DNA from: Entamoeba invadens IP1 | Lineage: Eukaryota > Evosea > Mastigamoebida > Endamoebidae | Reading direction: 5' to 3' | Assembly (NCBI RefSeq): GCF_000330505.1 | Contig: NW_004443692.1 | Location: forward strand, 233,911 to 297,910 | Length of the DNA: 64,000 nt | Shown: piece after piece, positions 41,427 to 51,148 of the stretch | How the letters are laid out: the number at the start of each line of letters is the position of its first letter | Numbering within the stretch: the stretch's first letter is position 1 | Program-made: the position numbers and the translations under genes | The notes under the pieces: generated by a model | The model's input: only the letters and a program-made list of their open reading frames with translations | What the model was told of the DNA's origin: nothing | Databases searched by the model: none

Positions 41427-41975
41427 ATGTCTAATACTCATAGAAATTTGTTCAATTATTATTTTTTAATAACCAACTTTAAATACCATCTGATTTGTAT
41501 ACAAATAATAGAAAATGCGGATATGAAACACACGATATATTTAGAATTTGTCTGTGGCTCTTATGATGATGAAAAACGTGTAAGATTTATTACCAAGGGA
41601 ATCTTAAGTCCTCATTTCAAAATGCTCAAACTCCCTCACCATCCTTTTGTCGACGAAACAATGTCACCTGTCGAGCACCATTACACGAGTATTTGTGAGG
41701 ATGTCATTCTCTCAAAAGAAGTGATTGAGCGTGCAACATTTGAAAATGCAATAACTCCATCAATCTCCAATAAGAAAAGAGTCGAGTCGAAACCGTTTAA
41801 ATGCGATGATAAGACGGAGCAGCGGTTCCCAAAAATTCGTGTCAATTTAACTGTTTTTCAAAAATTGAAACAACTTCAAAAAGAACAGAAATGCAAATCT
41901 TTTTGTGAAGTCGTTGAAAAATTGCTCGAGTCATACGAAGACGTGAACAACTTATCTGTAGTTAAAAGTGAGTAA
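41427..41975 (+). CDS. Unknown protein with ribbon-helix-helix-like C-terminus
   Basis: 182 aa from the ATG at 41427, or 150 aa from the ATG at 41523 (MKHTIYLEFVCG). The latter is favoured because the first 32 codons are AT-type and hydrophobic in a random way. Residues near the end (KIRVNLTVFQKLKQLQK then CKSFCEVVEKLLESYE) have the strand, helix, turn, helix pattern with alternating polar residues that looks like a small MetJ/Arc (ribbon-helix-helix) DNA-binding fold, which is uncommon in eukaryotes. The middle (PHHPFVDETMSPVEHH) is not recognised. Confidence 0.6.
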   Translation: MSNTHRNLFNYYFLITNFKYHLICIQIIENADMKHTIYLEFVCGSYDDEKRVRFITKGILSPHFKMLKLPHHPFVDETMSPVEHHYTSICEDVILSKEVIERATFENAITPSISNKKRVESKPFKCDDKTEQRFPKIRVNLTVFQKLKQLQKEQKCKSFCEVVEKLLESYEDVNNLSVVKSE

Positions 41976-42123
41976 CACTTGTATAATTTCAATATTTACT
42001 TGCTCGTTGACTCTTTGAATACCACCAGTCCTTTAATAATAAAGTTAATAGTATAATAATATTAATAATATTAATAATATTATTAATAGAATGTTCTATA
42101 ATTAAAATGCTATTAAAAATAAA

Positions 42124-43728
42124 TTAGAATGTGAAGAACAGGAAGAATCCAAGTAAGACTATTAAACGCGTCGATGCACTTCTCAGGTTGTTACTCTTCT
42201 CGGCTTCACATATACCAATAGTCGTGCAATCATACCCATCTCGACATATTCCACATTGAGGACGACATCGGCCTTCGAATTTGGTTTGACCAACATCCGT
42301 AGCGTTGTCTGTTATTGTGCATTGAGTACCTGCACAGTCCCAAGCAGTATGATCACAAATTTCATAATTGTCGTATTCTTTGTTTCTCACAAGTATTGCA
42401 CTTGTAAGACGAAGATATGTGTCATTTTTGATGAACTGCTCGATCGTCAAAAAGTTGTTGAAATACTTTCTTGTTGGGTTGAAAGCAATTCTGACACTCA
42501 CTGTTTTATTCTTGACATTTATAAAGTGCTTTTCTTTCATATTATCTTCGACAAAAGTGATACCATCTAAGTCAACATCACCGTACTTACTCTTAAATCC
42601 AACATTAGCTTTAATAACTTCGAAGTCACTGATATCCTCAAGTTCATATTCCAAGTGCAACTCATCAAAGTCGTTCTCAATTGATATTTCAGTTGGGTAG
42701 AAGAATCCAAAAGAAAGCATCCCCTTTCCATCAGTAACATAATTGGGTTTCATTTCAACATACTTCGGAACATCCAAAGAGACTTTCCAAGTCTTTAAGT
42801 CTGGGTTGAATCTCCACAATTGCCAAGAGAAAAAGTCGACTTTATCCTTTTGAACAACACCAGTGTAGATATTCTTTTCCATTACAAATTTGTATTCAGT
42901 TCGCTTTGACGATGGAAATCTATCAGTCACTTGTACACTTCTTCTCTTGATGAAGTCGGTTATATTGAACAATTCAGAGTCTATTTTGACATCATCAAAT
43001 GAATACAAATACATCTGACATACAGTTCCACTCAACTGTATCGTGAAAGAAGCATTTTCATCTTGATAAAATATACCAGTGTACGTCTCACATATGACCT
43101 TTATTCTTGTAACTATAACATTCGAATTGATCACTTGTACTTTATATTCATTTTCAGTGTTATTTATAAGATAGACTTCTGGGTTCACTCCATAGTCTCG
43201 ATTGGAGTCGACTATAGTTGCTTGAGAGAGGTATGGAATAATACTATTAAACCCACCAGTTACTTGATTGTATATAGAAGACTCAACACCGATTAAACGA
43301 TATTTCATCCCATAAGTTTCAGCAGATATCTTAATATCCATGACACCAGTGATCATACATATAACGGTCTTTTGAGAAGGTCCAGTGATCAAGATTTGTG
43401 TCCCACACCGACTGTATTTCTTATCACCAATTGTGTTGAACATAAAAGTCGTTGTTACATAACATCTTGTGTTTCTGTTCAATCCCAAAATTCTAATGTT
43501 GGCGTTGTCTACATTGCCATAGCATTCCCATCTGTTTGTGTAATTCACTTCATTGAAATCGTAGTTCGTGACTGCAAAGTCATACATCAAAAGTGGTTTG
43601 GTTTCATTGGAGTGGCTCAACTTATTGTTAACAACGTTCTGTGCTTTTCTGTTGGGCTTTTTCGACGAATACTTGGCTTCACACGTATCTAGTATAAGGC
43701 AAGATAATAATATAATAATGAAGTACAT
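42124..43728 (-). CDS. GPI-anchored surface protein, Cys-rich tail
   Basis: 534 aa from the ATG at 43726-43728, chosen because a clear signal peptide follows (MYFIIILLSCLILDTCEA); an earlier in-frame ATG at 43791 hides it. The C-terminus is a short Ser/Asn segment then a hydrophobic tail (LIVLLGFFLFFTF) with no basic residues after it, the form of a GPI attachment signal. Just before lies a Cys-rich segment (about 10 Cys in 60 residues, CDHTAWDCAGTQC onward). The N-terminal part around RCGTQILITGPSQKTVICMI may be an expansin-like double-psi barrel, which I cannot confirm. Many N-glycosylation sequons. Likely a plasma-membrane or cyst-wall surface protein. Confidence 0.75.
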   Translation of the reverse strand: MYFIIILLSCLILDTCEAKYSSKKPNRKAQNVVNNKLSHSNETKPLLMYDFAVTNYDFNEVNYTNRWECYGNVDNANIRILGLNRNTRCYVTTTFMFNTIGDKKYSRCGTQILITGPSQKTVICMITGVMDIKISAETYGMKYRLIGVESSIYNQVTGGFNSIIPYLSQATIVDSNRDYGVNPEVYLINNTENEYKVQVINSNVIVTRIKVICETYTGIFYQDENASFTIQLSGTVCQMYLYSFDDVKIDSELFNITDFIKRRSVQVTDRFPSSKRTEYKFVMEKNIYTGVVQKDKVDFFSWQLWRFNPDLKTWKVSLDVPKYVEMKPNYVTDGKGMLSFGFFYPTEISIENDFDELHLEYELEDISDFEVIKANVGFKSKYGDVDLDGITFVEDNMKEKHFINVKNKTVSVRIAFNPTRKYFNNFLTIEQFIKNDTYLRLTSAILVRNKEYDNYEICDHTAWDCAGTQCTITDNATDVGQTKFEGRCRPQCGICRDGYDCTTIGICEAEKSNNLRSASTRLIVLLGFFLFFTF

Positions 43729-45233
43729 CGTTAAGTGATTTTGTAGTTCAAAAGAACGCTTATATACAATTGTTTTTATTAATAAATGCACATTTTCTGT
43801 TTTGCGCGTTTCTTTTGAAAATTAAGACTGTATTTTGCATAAGCAATCCAATACACACCAAACTTCTAAACATAAAATTCTGTTGTTACTAAGTTTAAAA
43901 GTAATTTGATTAAAATTTACAATAGTTTTTATGTCCACAAACGAGTAAATTGACTTTTTCTAAAGAAAAAACACATTTCAAGCACATTCAATTATCTTTT
44001 ACAAATTTGAATGTGTTGGTCTCCTAATATATTACAAAACATATACAAGTGAAAAGTTAAATATTTTTTCAACAAACAGGAGTTAAAGTAGAAGAGTCTA
44101 TTTTTATAAGATAGCACTTTTGGGAATTCACAATGCCGTGCAGCTATTTTGTGGGTTTTTCTAATAATGTCACTTTAAGTTTTTCAATTTTATATTTAAG
44201 GGCTCACAAGTAGATTTGTCTCAATATGTCTTTTTTTAAATGTTTTCAAATAAAAACAGATTTATTTTTTTATTCAAGAGTTGGTTACAATAAAGAATAT
44301 ATCATTTGTTTGTTCAATCTATTTCATTTAAAAAACTGTTTAAACAATTGTAACATGTGGAAATTATAATTAAAAACAAACTTCAAAACAACAGAATGGT
44401 TGGTTATCTCGAAGATTCAATGAACCATTTAATACTGTTTTAATAAAATCAATAGAAAATTAATTTAGATGTAGTTTAGAATAGTTATTATTTTAACGTT
44501 ATTATTATATTATATTTACAATATAATATAATAATACATTTTTATTGTCATAAAACAGTTAATTTTAACCGTTTTGTCGGTTAAATTGTCGACTCTTATT
44601 CAAAACATTTGTTGATTCTGCAATATCTTGTTATTTTAAAACCAATTGGATATTCAATATTAGAAAGTAAAATTTATTTGACTTTATAAACTTTGCAATA
44701 TATAATTAACCATTTACAATCAATTATCTAATTAATCATGAACTAAAACAATGAATTAATCTGTATGATTATTGTATTATATAACATTTTATAATTTTTG
44801 TAATTTTTGTTATTGAATTAATAAATGATTTGGTACACAATTTACTTTAATTCTTTAACACGAAATTTGGCAAAATGGTTTGTATAGATAAATAATACAT
44901 TCGATTGTATTGTTTAAACTTTTGAATGATTATGATCGTATTTAAAATATAATTTAAATATTACAAAATACAAAAAATATACAAGAACAACACTTTTGCC
45001 TTTTTTATTTTCATTTTACACTTTTGTTTACCAAAATATAACAGAGTTTTTTTTATTAATAATAAATGTCCATTTTATTTTTAAAACAATTTAACTCCCG
45101 ATAGTAATTTAAACTTGCCAATCAATTATTGCTATATTTCAATTGGCAAATTCAATTACAGACAACAAAAAAGCCGTTAAATATATGTAAAAAATATGAA
45201 GGACATATATTATTTATACTGGTTTAAATTATT
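43729..45233. other. Non-coding AT-rich region
   Basis: 1.5 kb without a supportable gene, RNA or repeat, apart from the 5' flank of the surface-protein gene. Confidence 0.5.
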
Positions 45234-45235
45234 TA

Positions 45236-48200
45236 GAGTCATTCAAACAACGTTGTCCTTTCTCCAAACGTTGTCCCCTTCGATTTTTTCGATGCATTTT
45301 CTTTTTTATTCGAAATAAATTCAAAATAAATTTAAAACCGCCATGCAACAAAATAATTTTTTTGTTTTTTTTTTATTTTAATTTTTTGTTTATTTTTCAA
45401 ACTCAATAACAAATCAAAACAAAAAAACAATAAATTTCAAGATCATTGTTATTTTTCTGAACAGAAACGTTTTCAGATAACCATCGCAAAAGGCTGCGTT
45501 TGATTAGAAAGAACTTTAAAGGCGAGAATGTGTTACAAAGAACATATATAGAATTGTAAATTGGATAGTAAGACCAAATTTACGTGTTTCAGGTGTGTAT
45601 AGCATACCATTGTATTGAAGACTGTTGACAACATTTGAGTGTGGTTATGACACCAATTCTATATGTTAGTTGCTTCTTAGCTCCTTGTTATTAAACATCA
45701 AATTTCAAACACACAAAGTCTTATGTTTTTGTGTTCGCTGAACCCATTTAAATTTTTACCCTTGTTATATATATTATTAACGATTGTTAAATTATAGTTT
45801 ATATAATTTTAATTAACGAGTATAATATATAAAAAATTTCTTTGTATTTTACAATAATTTACAATTGTTTTGAAAAAAATATAAAAAAACAATTTATAAC
45901 TGTGATAACTTGACCCGACGATGACAATATATCTCGATATGATGCTTAATTGGCAGTTTTGATTTTTCAATAAGTCTTGACTCTTGTCTGATCTTTTTTA
46001 ATGCTTTTTTTCTAAGCAATTCATCCGATAATGTGGGTTCGAAAGATGTCATACACAACTTGATTTCTTCTTCATTAACATAATCCTCGATCTTCCGGCA
46101 ACTTTCCTTTATCACTTCACATACAACGCTCAACGCTTTTGTCAATCTTGGTACAAGTCCACATGCAATAAAAGAAGAAATAATATTCTTCGAAGTTGTG
46201 ACTTTTTCCCATGCATTCACGATTGTTAAAATTTGAATTGAATTGTATGACAATTCCGAATAATCTTCTCCAGAAAAGGTGGAATCTGTTGAGCACATGC
46301 GTTTTTGGCTACCAAAGATGCCAACATCTAACATCTGTAGTAGGTGTGAAGAGTGCGCTGGCATGAGAAAAACGCGAACGTTGTTATCAGTTAAAATTTT
46401 AATTGCAGATACACTCACGTGTGATCCATAACCATCCATTATGAGTGCTACTTTACCATGATAATTTAATTTTTTTCTTTTATCTTCAATTGATGGTATA
46501 AATACACATTGAAGCCACTCGTTGAACAAAACTTTTGTCATGAACGACTTCCTTGCATACTTCAGACAAACTCGATCTTTTGTTACTCCGTTCACTAATA
46601 ATTCTTTTTCCACAGACAAAGTAGGAACAATGAAGAATAGCGGAAGTGATGAACCGTCCATACAAATAGTACCCAACATTGTTTGTCTTTTTCCCTCCCT
46701 GGAAATTGGCACGTTGACATTGGATGTACCGTCTCTGGCAGATATTATCACGGTGTGATCCATTTGATCCACCCATTTTTGGAACCCCGACTCATCACAA
46801 TTAAATATAAAGGCGGTCGGAATTCCACCAATTTCATTATCTAGTATTTCAAAATAACAATTAATTTGTTCCATATTCACAGTAACTCTTTCTTCTTCCA
46901 TTATTTGACCTTTTGCAGTTTGAATTCTTTTTTCTTTTGTGACGAAACCATAGAGACTTTTTGCGTTAATGTCTTCGCGATCAAGGTCGTTGATTATAAA
47001 CGACATCATGTCGTTATAAGTCGCAGGATCGTTACTCTTTTCTCTTTGTTTAACAAACTCGACAATCAATGTCGATTCGAACTCACTAAACAATGACCCT
47101 CTACCTGACTTGCCTCGCTGCTCTTTTACCAATTTAATTTGTCTCTTCCACACTTCTTTTGACAATTTTGTTGTCAAACTTGAATAAAATTCGTCACTTT
47201 TAATTCCTAATTTCTTTGTCATGTATTCTTTACATCTAAACAACTGAATTCGTCTATTCGGAGCAGCTTTGTTTCTTCCAAGTTTGAAAAATCTGGTTAA
47301 TGTGTCGAGCACATAATCATAAAGGTCTACTCTGTTGATCTTTTCAAGATAATCCATTAGTTTATCACAATCAAATTCGGCATCTGATAGACAAGGTTCA
47401 ATCTGAATGTCTCTGTTAAAGGACGGGTCAATTTCCTCCATTGTTAATGAAGATTCTTCGTGTCCCTGTGTGTGGTCATTTTTGTCTTCGTCAACTTCAT
47501 CAACTCTTTCTACAGAGTTAATGATATCAATAGCATCATCATTGTTGACGTGTATTTCAGGACTTTGTTGTGTTTGAGGAACAACATTTTGTATTGGATT
47601 CGAAACAACACGTTCCCCTGGGAGTGGACATCTCAACTGTTTTAATATATAATACAGTTGGTTAAATCCATGATGTTTCTGTTCATAACTCTTTAGGATT
47701 GTTAAACAATTAACAATGTGGGTGTTAATTTCTTTGATGTCGAGCATACTGCAATACGCTTTACGTGATGCTTCAAGCAATTCTTCGATTACTTTACATT
47801 GACACTTGAAGTACTCCAAAGTTTCTGCCATATCTGCGGTGGTGTAATTTGGTAGATTGTTGTAATTAAATATACTTCTATTGACATGTGCATACAATTG
47901 CATATTCAGTTTGCTATACAAATCCTGTATATACTGGAATGTTTCGGCTTTGACATCCAAATTATAAATTGGTCGAAAGACATTTTCAAAGTTAATGTGA
48001 GTCGAACCAATTAATGTCCATATGTCCCAATATCCAAGTGTTGGTATGGGTGATGTATTCATTTGTTATTTTAAGTTTTCAAATACGTTTATATATTTTA
48101 TATTATTTATTATTATCACAGTTTCATTTTAAGTTAAGTTGATTTTTGCAAGTAAAGGGGGAATAATAGAGCAAAAGAAAATTTTGTTTTAACAAAATTA

Positions 48201-48372
48201 AAAATAATATTTAATAAAAGAAACTCTATTTTTTATTATAGTTGAAAACTGGTGGTAAAAAAATGTTGAATTTGTCTTTGATTTAAACTTTTGATAAAAT
48301 CGTTTTTGATTCTAAAAATATAAAACTAAAAGGATTAGGTTTGGAGAAAGGACAACGTTGTTTGACTGACTC
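45236..48372. mobile_element. Intact pogo-type Tc1/mariner transposon
   Basis: 3,137 bp, flanked by TA (45234-45235, 48373-48374). Terminal inverted repeats of 34 bp with one mismatch: GAGTCATTCAAACAACGTTG on the left, GAGTCAGTCAAACAACGTTG read from the right, both continuing TCCTTTCTCCAAAC. It encodes one uninterrupted transposase. Good TIRs and an open frame make this the only element in the window that could still be autonomous. Confidence 0.85.
45894..48062 (-). CDS. pogo-type DDE transposase (722 aa, open)
   Basis: Starts at ATG 48060-48062. Long N-terminal region (about 1-250) that is acidic around residues 150-215, then a helix-turn-helix-like DNA-binding part, then the DDE_1 catalytic core: FNCDESGF (first Asp, near residue 421), VALIMDGYGSH (second Asp, near 546) and PAHSSHLLQMLDVGIFG (third Asp, near 578). 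The usual QPLD is QMLD here; the Asp is kept. A C-terminal helical tail ends in RRVKLSQL. It cuts and pastes DNA at TA sites. Larger than the other two transposases here because of the N-terminal extension. Confidence 0.88.
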   Translation of the reverse strand: MNTSPIPTLGYWDIWTLIGSTHINFENVFRPIYNLDVKAETFQYIQDLYSKLNMQLYAHVNRSIFNYNNLPNYTTADMAETLEYFKCQCKVIEELLEASRKAYCSMLDIKEINTHIVNCLTILKSYEQKHHGFNQLYYILKQLRCPLPGERVVSNPIQNVVPQTQQSPEIHVNNDDAIDIINSVERVDEVDEDKNDHTQGHEESSLTMEEIDPSFNRDIQIEPCLSDAEFDCDKLMDYLEKINRVDLYDYVLDTLTRFFKLGRNKAAPNRRIQLFRCKEYMTKKLGIKSDEFYSSLTTKLSKEVWKRQIKLVKEQRGKSGRGSLFSEFESTLIVEFVKQREKSNDPATYNDMMSFIINDLDREDINAKSLYGFVTKEKRIQTAKGQIMEEERVTVNMEQINCYFEILDNEIGGIPTAFIFNCDESGFQKWVDQMDHTVIISARDGTSNVNVPISREGKRQTMLGTICMDGSSLPLFFIVPTLSVEKELLVNGVTKDRVCLKYARKSFMTKVLFNEWLQCVFIPSIEDKRKKLNYHGKVALIMDGYGSHVSVSAIKILTDNNVRVFLMPAHSSHLLQMLDVGIFGSQKRMCSTDSTFSGEDYSELSYNSIQILTIVNAWEKVTTSKNIISSFIACGLVPRLTKALSVVCEVIKESCRKIEDYVNEEEIKLCMTSFEPTLSDELLRKKALKKIRQESRLIEKSKLPIKHHIEIYCHRRVKLSQL

Positions 48373-48374
48373 TA

Positions 48375-49149
48375 TTAACAATATACAAATTAAAAACAAA
48401 TAAATATAAAAAAATACTTATAAAATCAATAATAAAGCGTTGTTTTTTTACTTATTTTTATTATTAAATAAGTTTAGTTCTAAGTTTCAACACAATTTCA
48501 ATACTGAATCCATTTTTTAATTTCTACTTATAAGTTACAGTATATCGTTAATATTATAGTATAACAACATAATTTGCGATAATACATTAAATATAACTTA
48601 TTGTTAAATAAAGACATTTAAACGATAAACTTCTGGTTATTTGTTTCCAATGTCATGTTTCACTGTTTTAACTATTATTGATTTTGAGCGTTTAATCAAA
48701 TAATGTGTTTTAACCAAATAAAGTTGAAAACAAGTGATCAAAAAAGATCCTCCTTCCTGAAAATTTTAATTTTAATTTTCAGATAAAAAGTCGATGATTA
48801 AAAATATGAAAGATATTTTAACTCCAAAACATCTTTAACAAATATGAAATCATTCAATTTAGTTGTTTCGATAATAATGTCGTAAATACAACTTAATTAT
48901 TATAAACGTTTTTTGAATAATGTTTTTAATGAACAATCAATAATAAAATGTTGACCATTTATTAATTATCTTTTGATTAATAATTACATAACAAGAATAT
49001 GTTTTATAATGATTATTATCCATTATTTTAATAATGTGTTCATATCACTATACATATTTAATATTAATAAAAATTTATACTTTGTTCTGTATAATTTAAT
49101 TTATAGTAAATAATTATAAAATAAGAAACCAATAAATAATATCTATTTA
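48375..49149. other. Non-coding AT-rich spacer
   Basis: Nothing coding. A perfect 9 bp hairpin (CTGAAAATT..AATTTTCAG) lies at about 48757-48782. Confidence 0.45.
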
Positions 49150-49689
49150 TAAGTCTTTGCCAAAATTTTACAAACTTAAATGTTTGGCGAATTTTGAGAA
49201 AGGTAAAAATTTGCCAAATTATAATTGTAGTGAAAAAATTATATTTTTTAGTTAACTTAATTTAGATATATCGATTCCCTTATCTATATAGAAAAATATA
49301 TTTTAATTTAAACATAATAAAATAATATATTATTTGATATTTTTTTACAATTGTGGCGACTTTATGGGAATTAACAAAAAATTTTTTATAAAAATCTTTA
49401 CCATATTTGTAAAATGCCGAAACAAGAAAATGAACAATTTATGGTGAAAAAAAACATAAAATCACTTATATCGAATTATTGAAATTAAAATATGTTATTT
49501 TTTATTAAACCACTTTTATGACTTTGTTTGTTTGAGTATTTGATGATTTACATTGTAAGTTGTTTTGTAACTTTATTATTTGATAAATTATTGTTTAATT
49601 GATTGTTGTCAATCAAAACAACTTTTCATAATTTTATTGTTAACATCTTTATATTTACAACAGATGTTGTGTTTAAACCTTGGACTTTT

Positions 49690-50440
49690 AAAACAATCAA
49701 TTTTAATATCTTATGTGCATGTACATGTGAGCCTTAAGTCATAACATAAAATTTTTGAAAATTGTTGTCTTAGTCTTAGTGTTATCATTTAAAGTTTAAT
49801 TTGATTTTACATGTTTACTTACTTAAAAGATACCACTTTTAATTTTTTAGGCTGTTTTTAATCAAAACATTGTGATTAACTATGAAACATTATACACTAA
49901 CTGTTGTTATTTAATTATTGAAAATTAATATTTAATAAATGATTTTATTTAAATTAATCATAATAGTTGTGGTGTTAGAAACATTTGTGTTTACTATTAT
50001 GTGTTGTAATTTGAAATAAAATAAAACTATAGTTAATAAAACAATTGTATATAATATCTAGCTTATAAGTGGTTATCAACAAATAGCTGTTAAATGATAA
50101 TTGTGAAAATCAACTTAGTTACACTATTAAACAATTGTTTATATTTGATTTTATTTGTGTTAACAAAATGTCAAACAAATTACACAAAATAATAATCAAT
50201 ATTTGAGAATAATAATGTCATTAACAGTTATCATTCAATGGGAAATTAAATTTAACAATTACTTTTGTATTAACAATATTTTTATCTGTTATTAATAATT
50301 ATTAATTAATTTGAACGTTTTATCTTGTTGATAACTTTGTTATGTGAATAATTGAAAACATTGTTTTCTTATGAAGTTAACAAGTTACAATTCAACTCTT
50401 GTTCTTAAAAACCATAAAAAAGTTTTATTAAAGTTTTTTA
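49690..50440. repeat. Dispersed repeat, copy 2
   Basis: Aligns along its length with 82-740; ends in the shared TTGATAACTTTGTTATGTGAAT segment. Confidence 0.6.
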
Positions 50441-50494
50441 TGTTATGTTTTTAACAAAAATAATGGTGTTAAACTTTTAGACGAATAAAAATGT

Positions 50495-50920
50495 TATTAT
50501 ATCTTATGTACGCGTGTTTTGAACCAAAATTCAGTATTTAAAATGTTGTAAATGGTAATATTGTTTAAATCTTGGTGTTATCATTTTAAGTTCTAATTCG
50601 ATGTTACAAGTTTACACATTAAATAGATATTAAGTTTTATTAATTGTACTGTTTTTAAATGAAATTATTGTGATCAACAGTGATATCTTTTATACTAACT
50701 ATTGTTATTAAATTATTGATAATTGATAATCAATAGGTTACTACTTAATTTTTTAAGTTTGTGATGTGGTGTTATTGAAATATAGTCGTAAATAATTGTG
50801 TGTTGTAATATAAAAAAAGATAAAACGACAGTTTAAAATAATCAATTGTATATAATGTTTGTTTAAATGTAATTATCAACAAAAAGTAGTTGAATGAAAC
50901 TTTTTATATTGATGAATTTT
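50495..50920. repeat. Dispersed repeat, copy 3 (shorter)
   Basis: Aligns with the first 400 bp of copies 1 and 2 (TTATGTACGCGTG, then TAACTATTGTTATTAAATTATTGA, then ATTGTATATAAT); the distal part is missing. Confidence 0.55.
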
Positions 50921-51148
50921 GATATGATGACAATTATTTCTTCTTTTTTACCATGTTAAGTGGTGTTTTTTGTGTGTTAAGTTGCTTTAGTATTTTTGAT
51001 AATTATAATTATTATAATGTATGGTTATTTTTCTAATAGTAAAATAGTTTTCAAATAATTTAAAATAATTAAAAGAAATAGTAAATGATATTGAGGTATG
51101 TAATTATTTGGCAAATTTTCATGTTTGTAATATTTTGGCAAAGACTTA

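Larger units (their letters stand above)
49152..51146. mobile_element. 2.0 kb non-coding TIR element with internal duplication
   Basis: Flanked by TA (49150-49151, 51147-51148). Ends inverted: AGTCTTTGCCAAAATTTTAC on the left, AGTCTTTGCCAAAATATTAC read from the right, both going on to ACAAAC. The interior contains two tandem diverged copies of a 0.4-0.7 kb unit (49.69-50.44 kb and 50.50-50.92 kb) also present at 82-740. No ORF. This looks like a Tc1/mariner-mobilised non-autonomous element of an undescribed non-coding family. Confidence 0.65.

Noticed and set aside
46486..47096. Extra ORFs inside the intact transposon
   Set aside because: Shadow frames of the 722-codon transposase on both strands.
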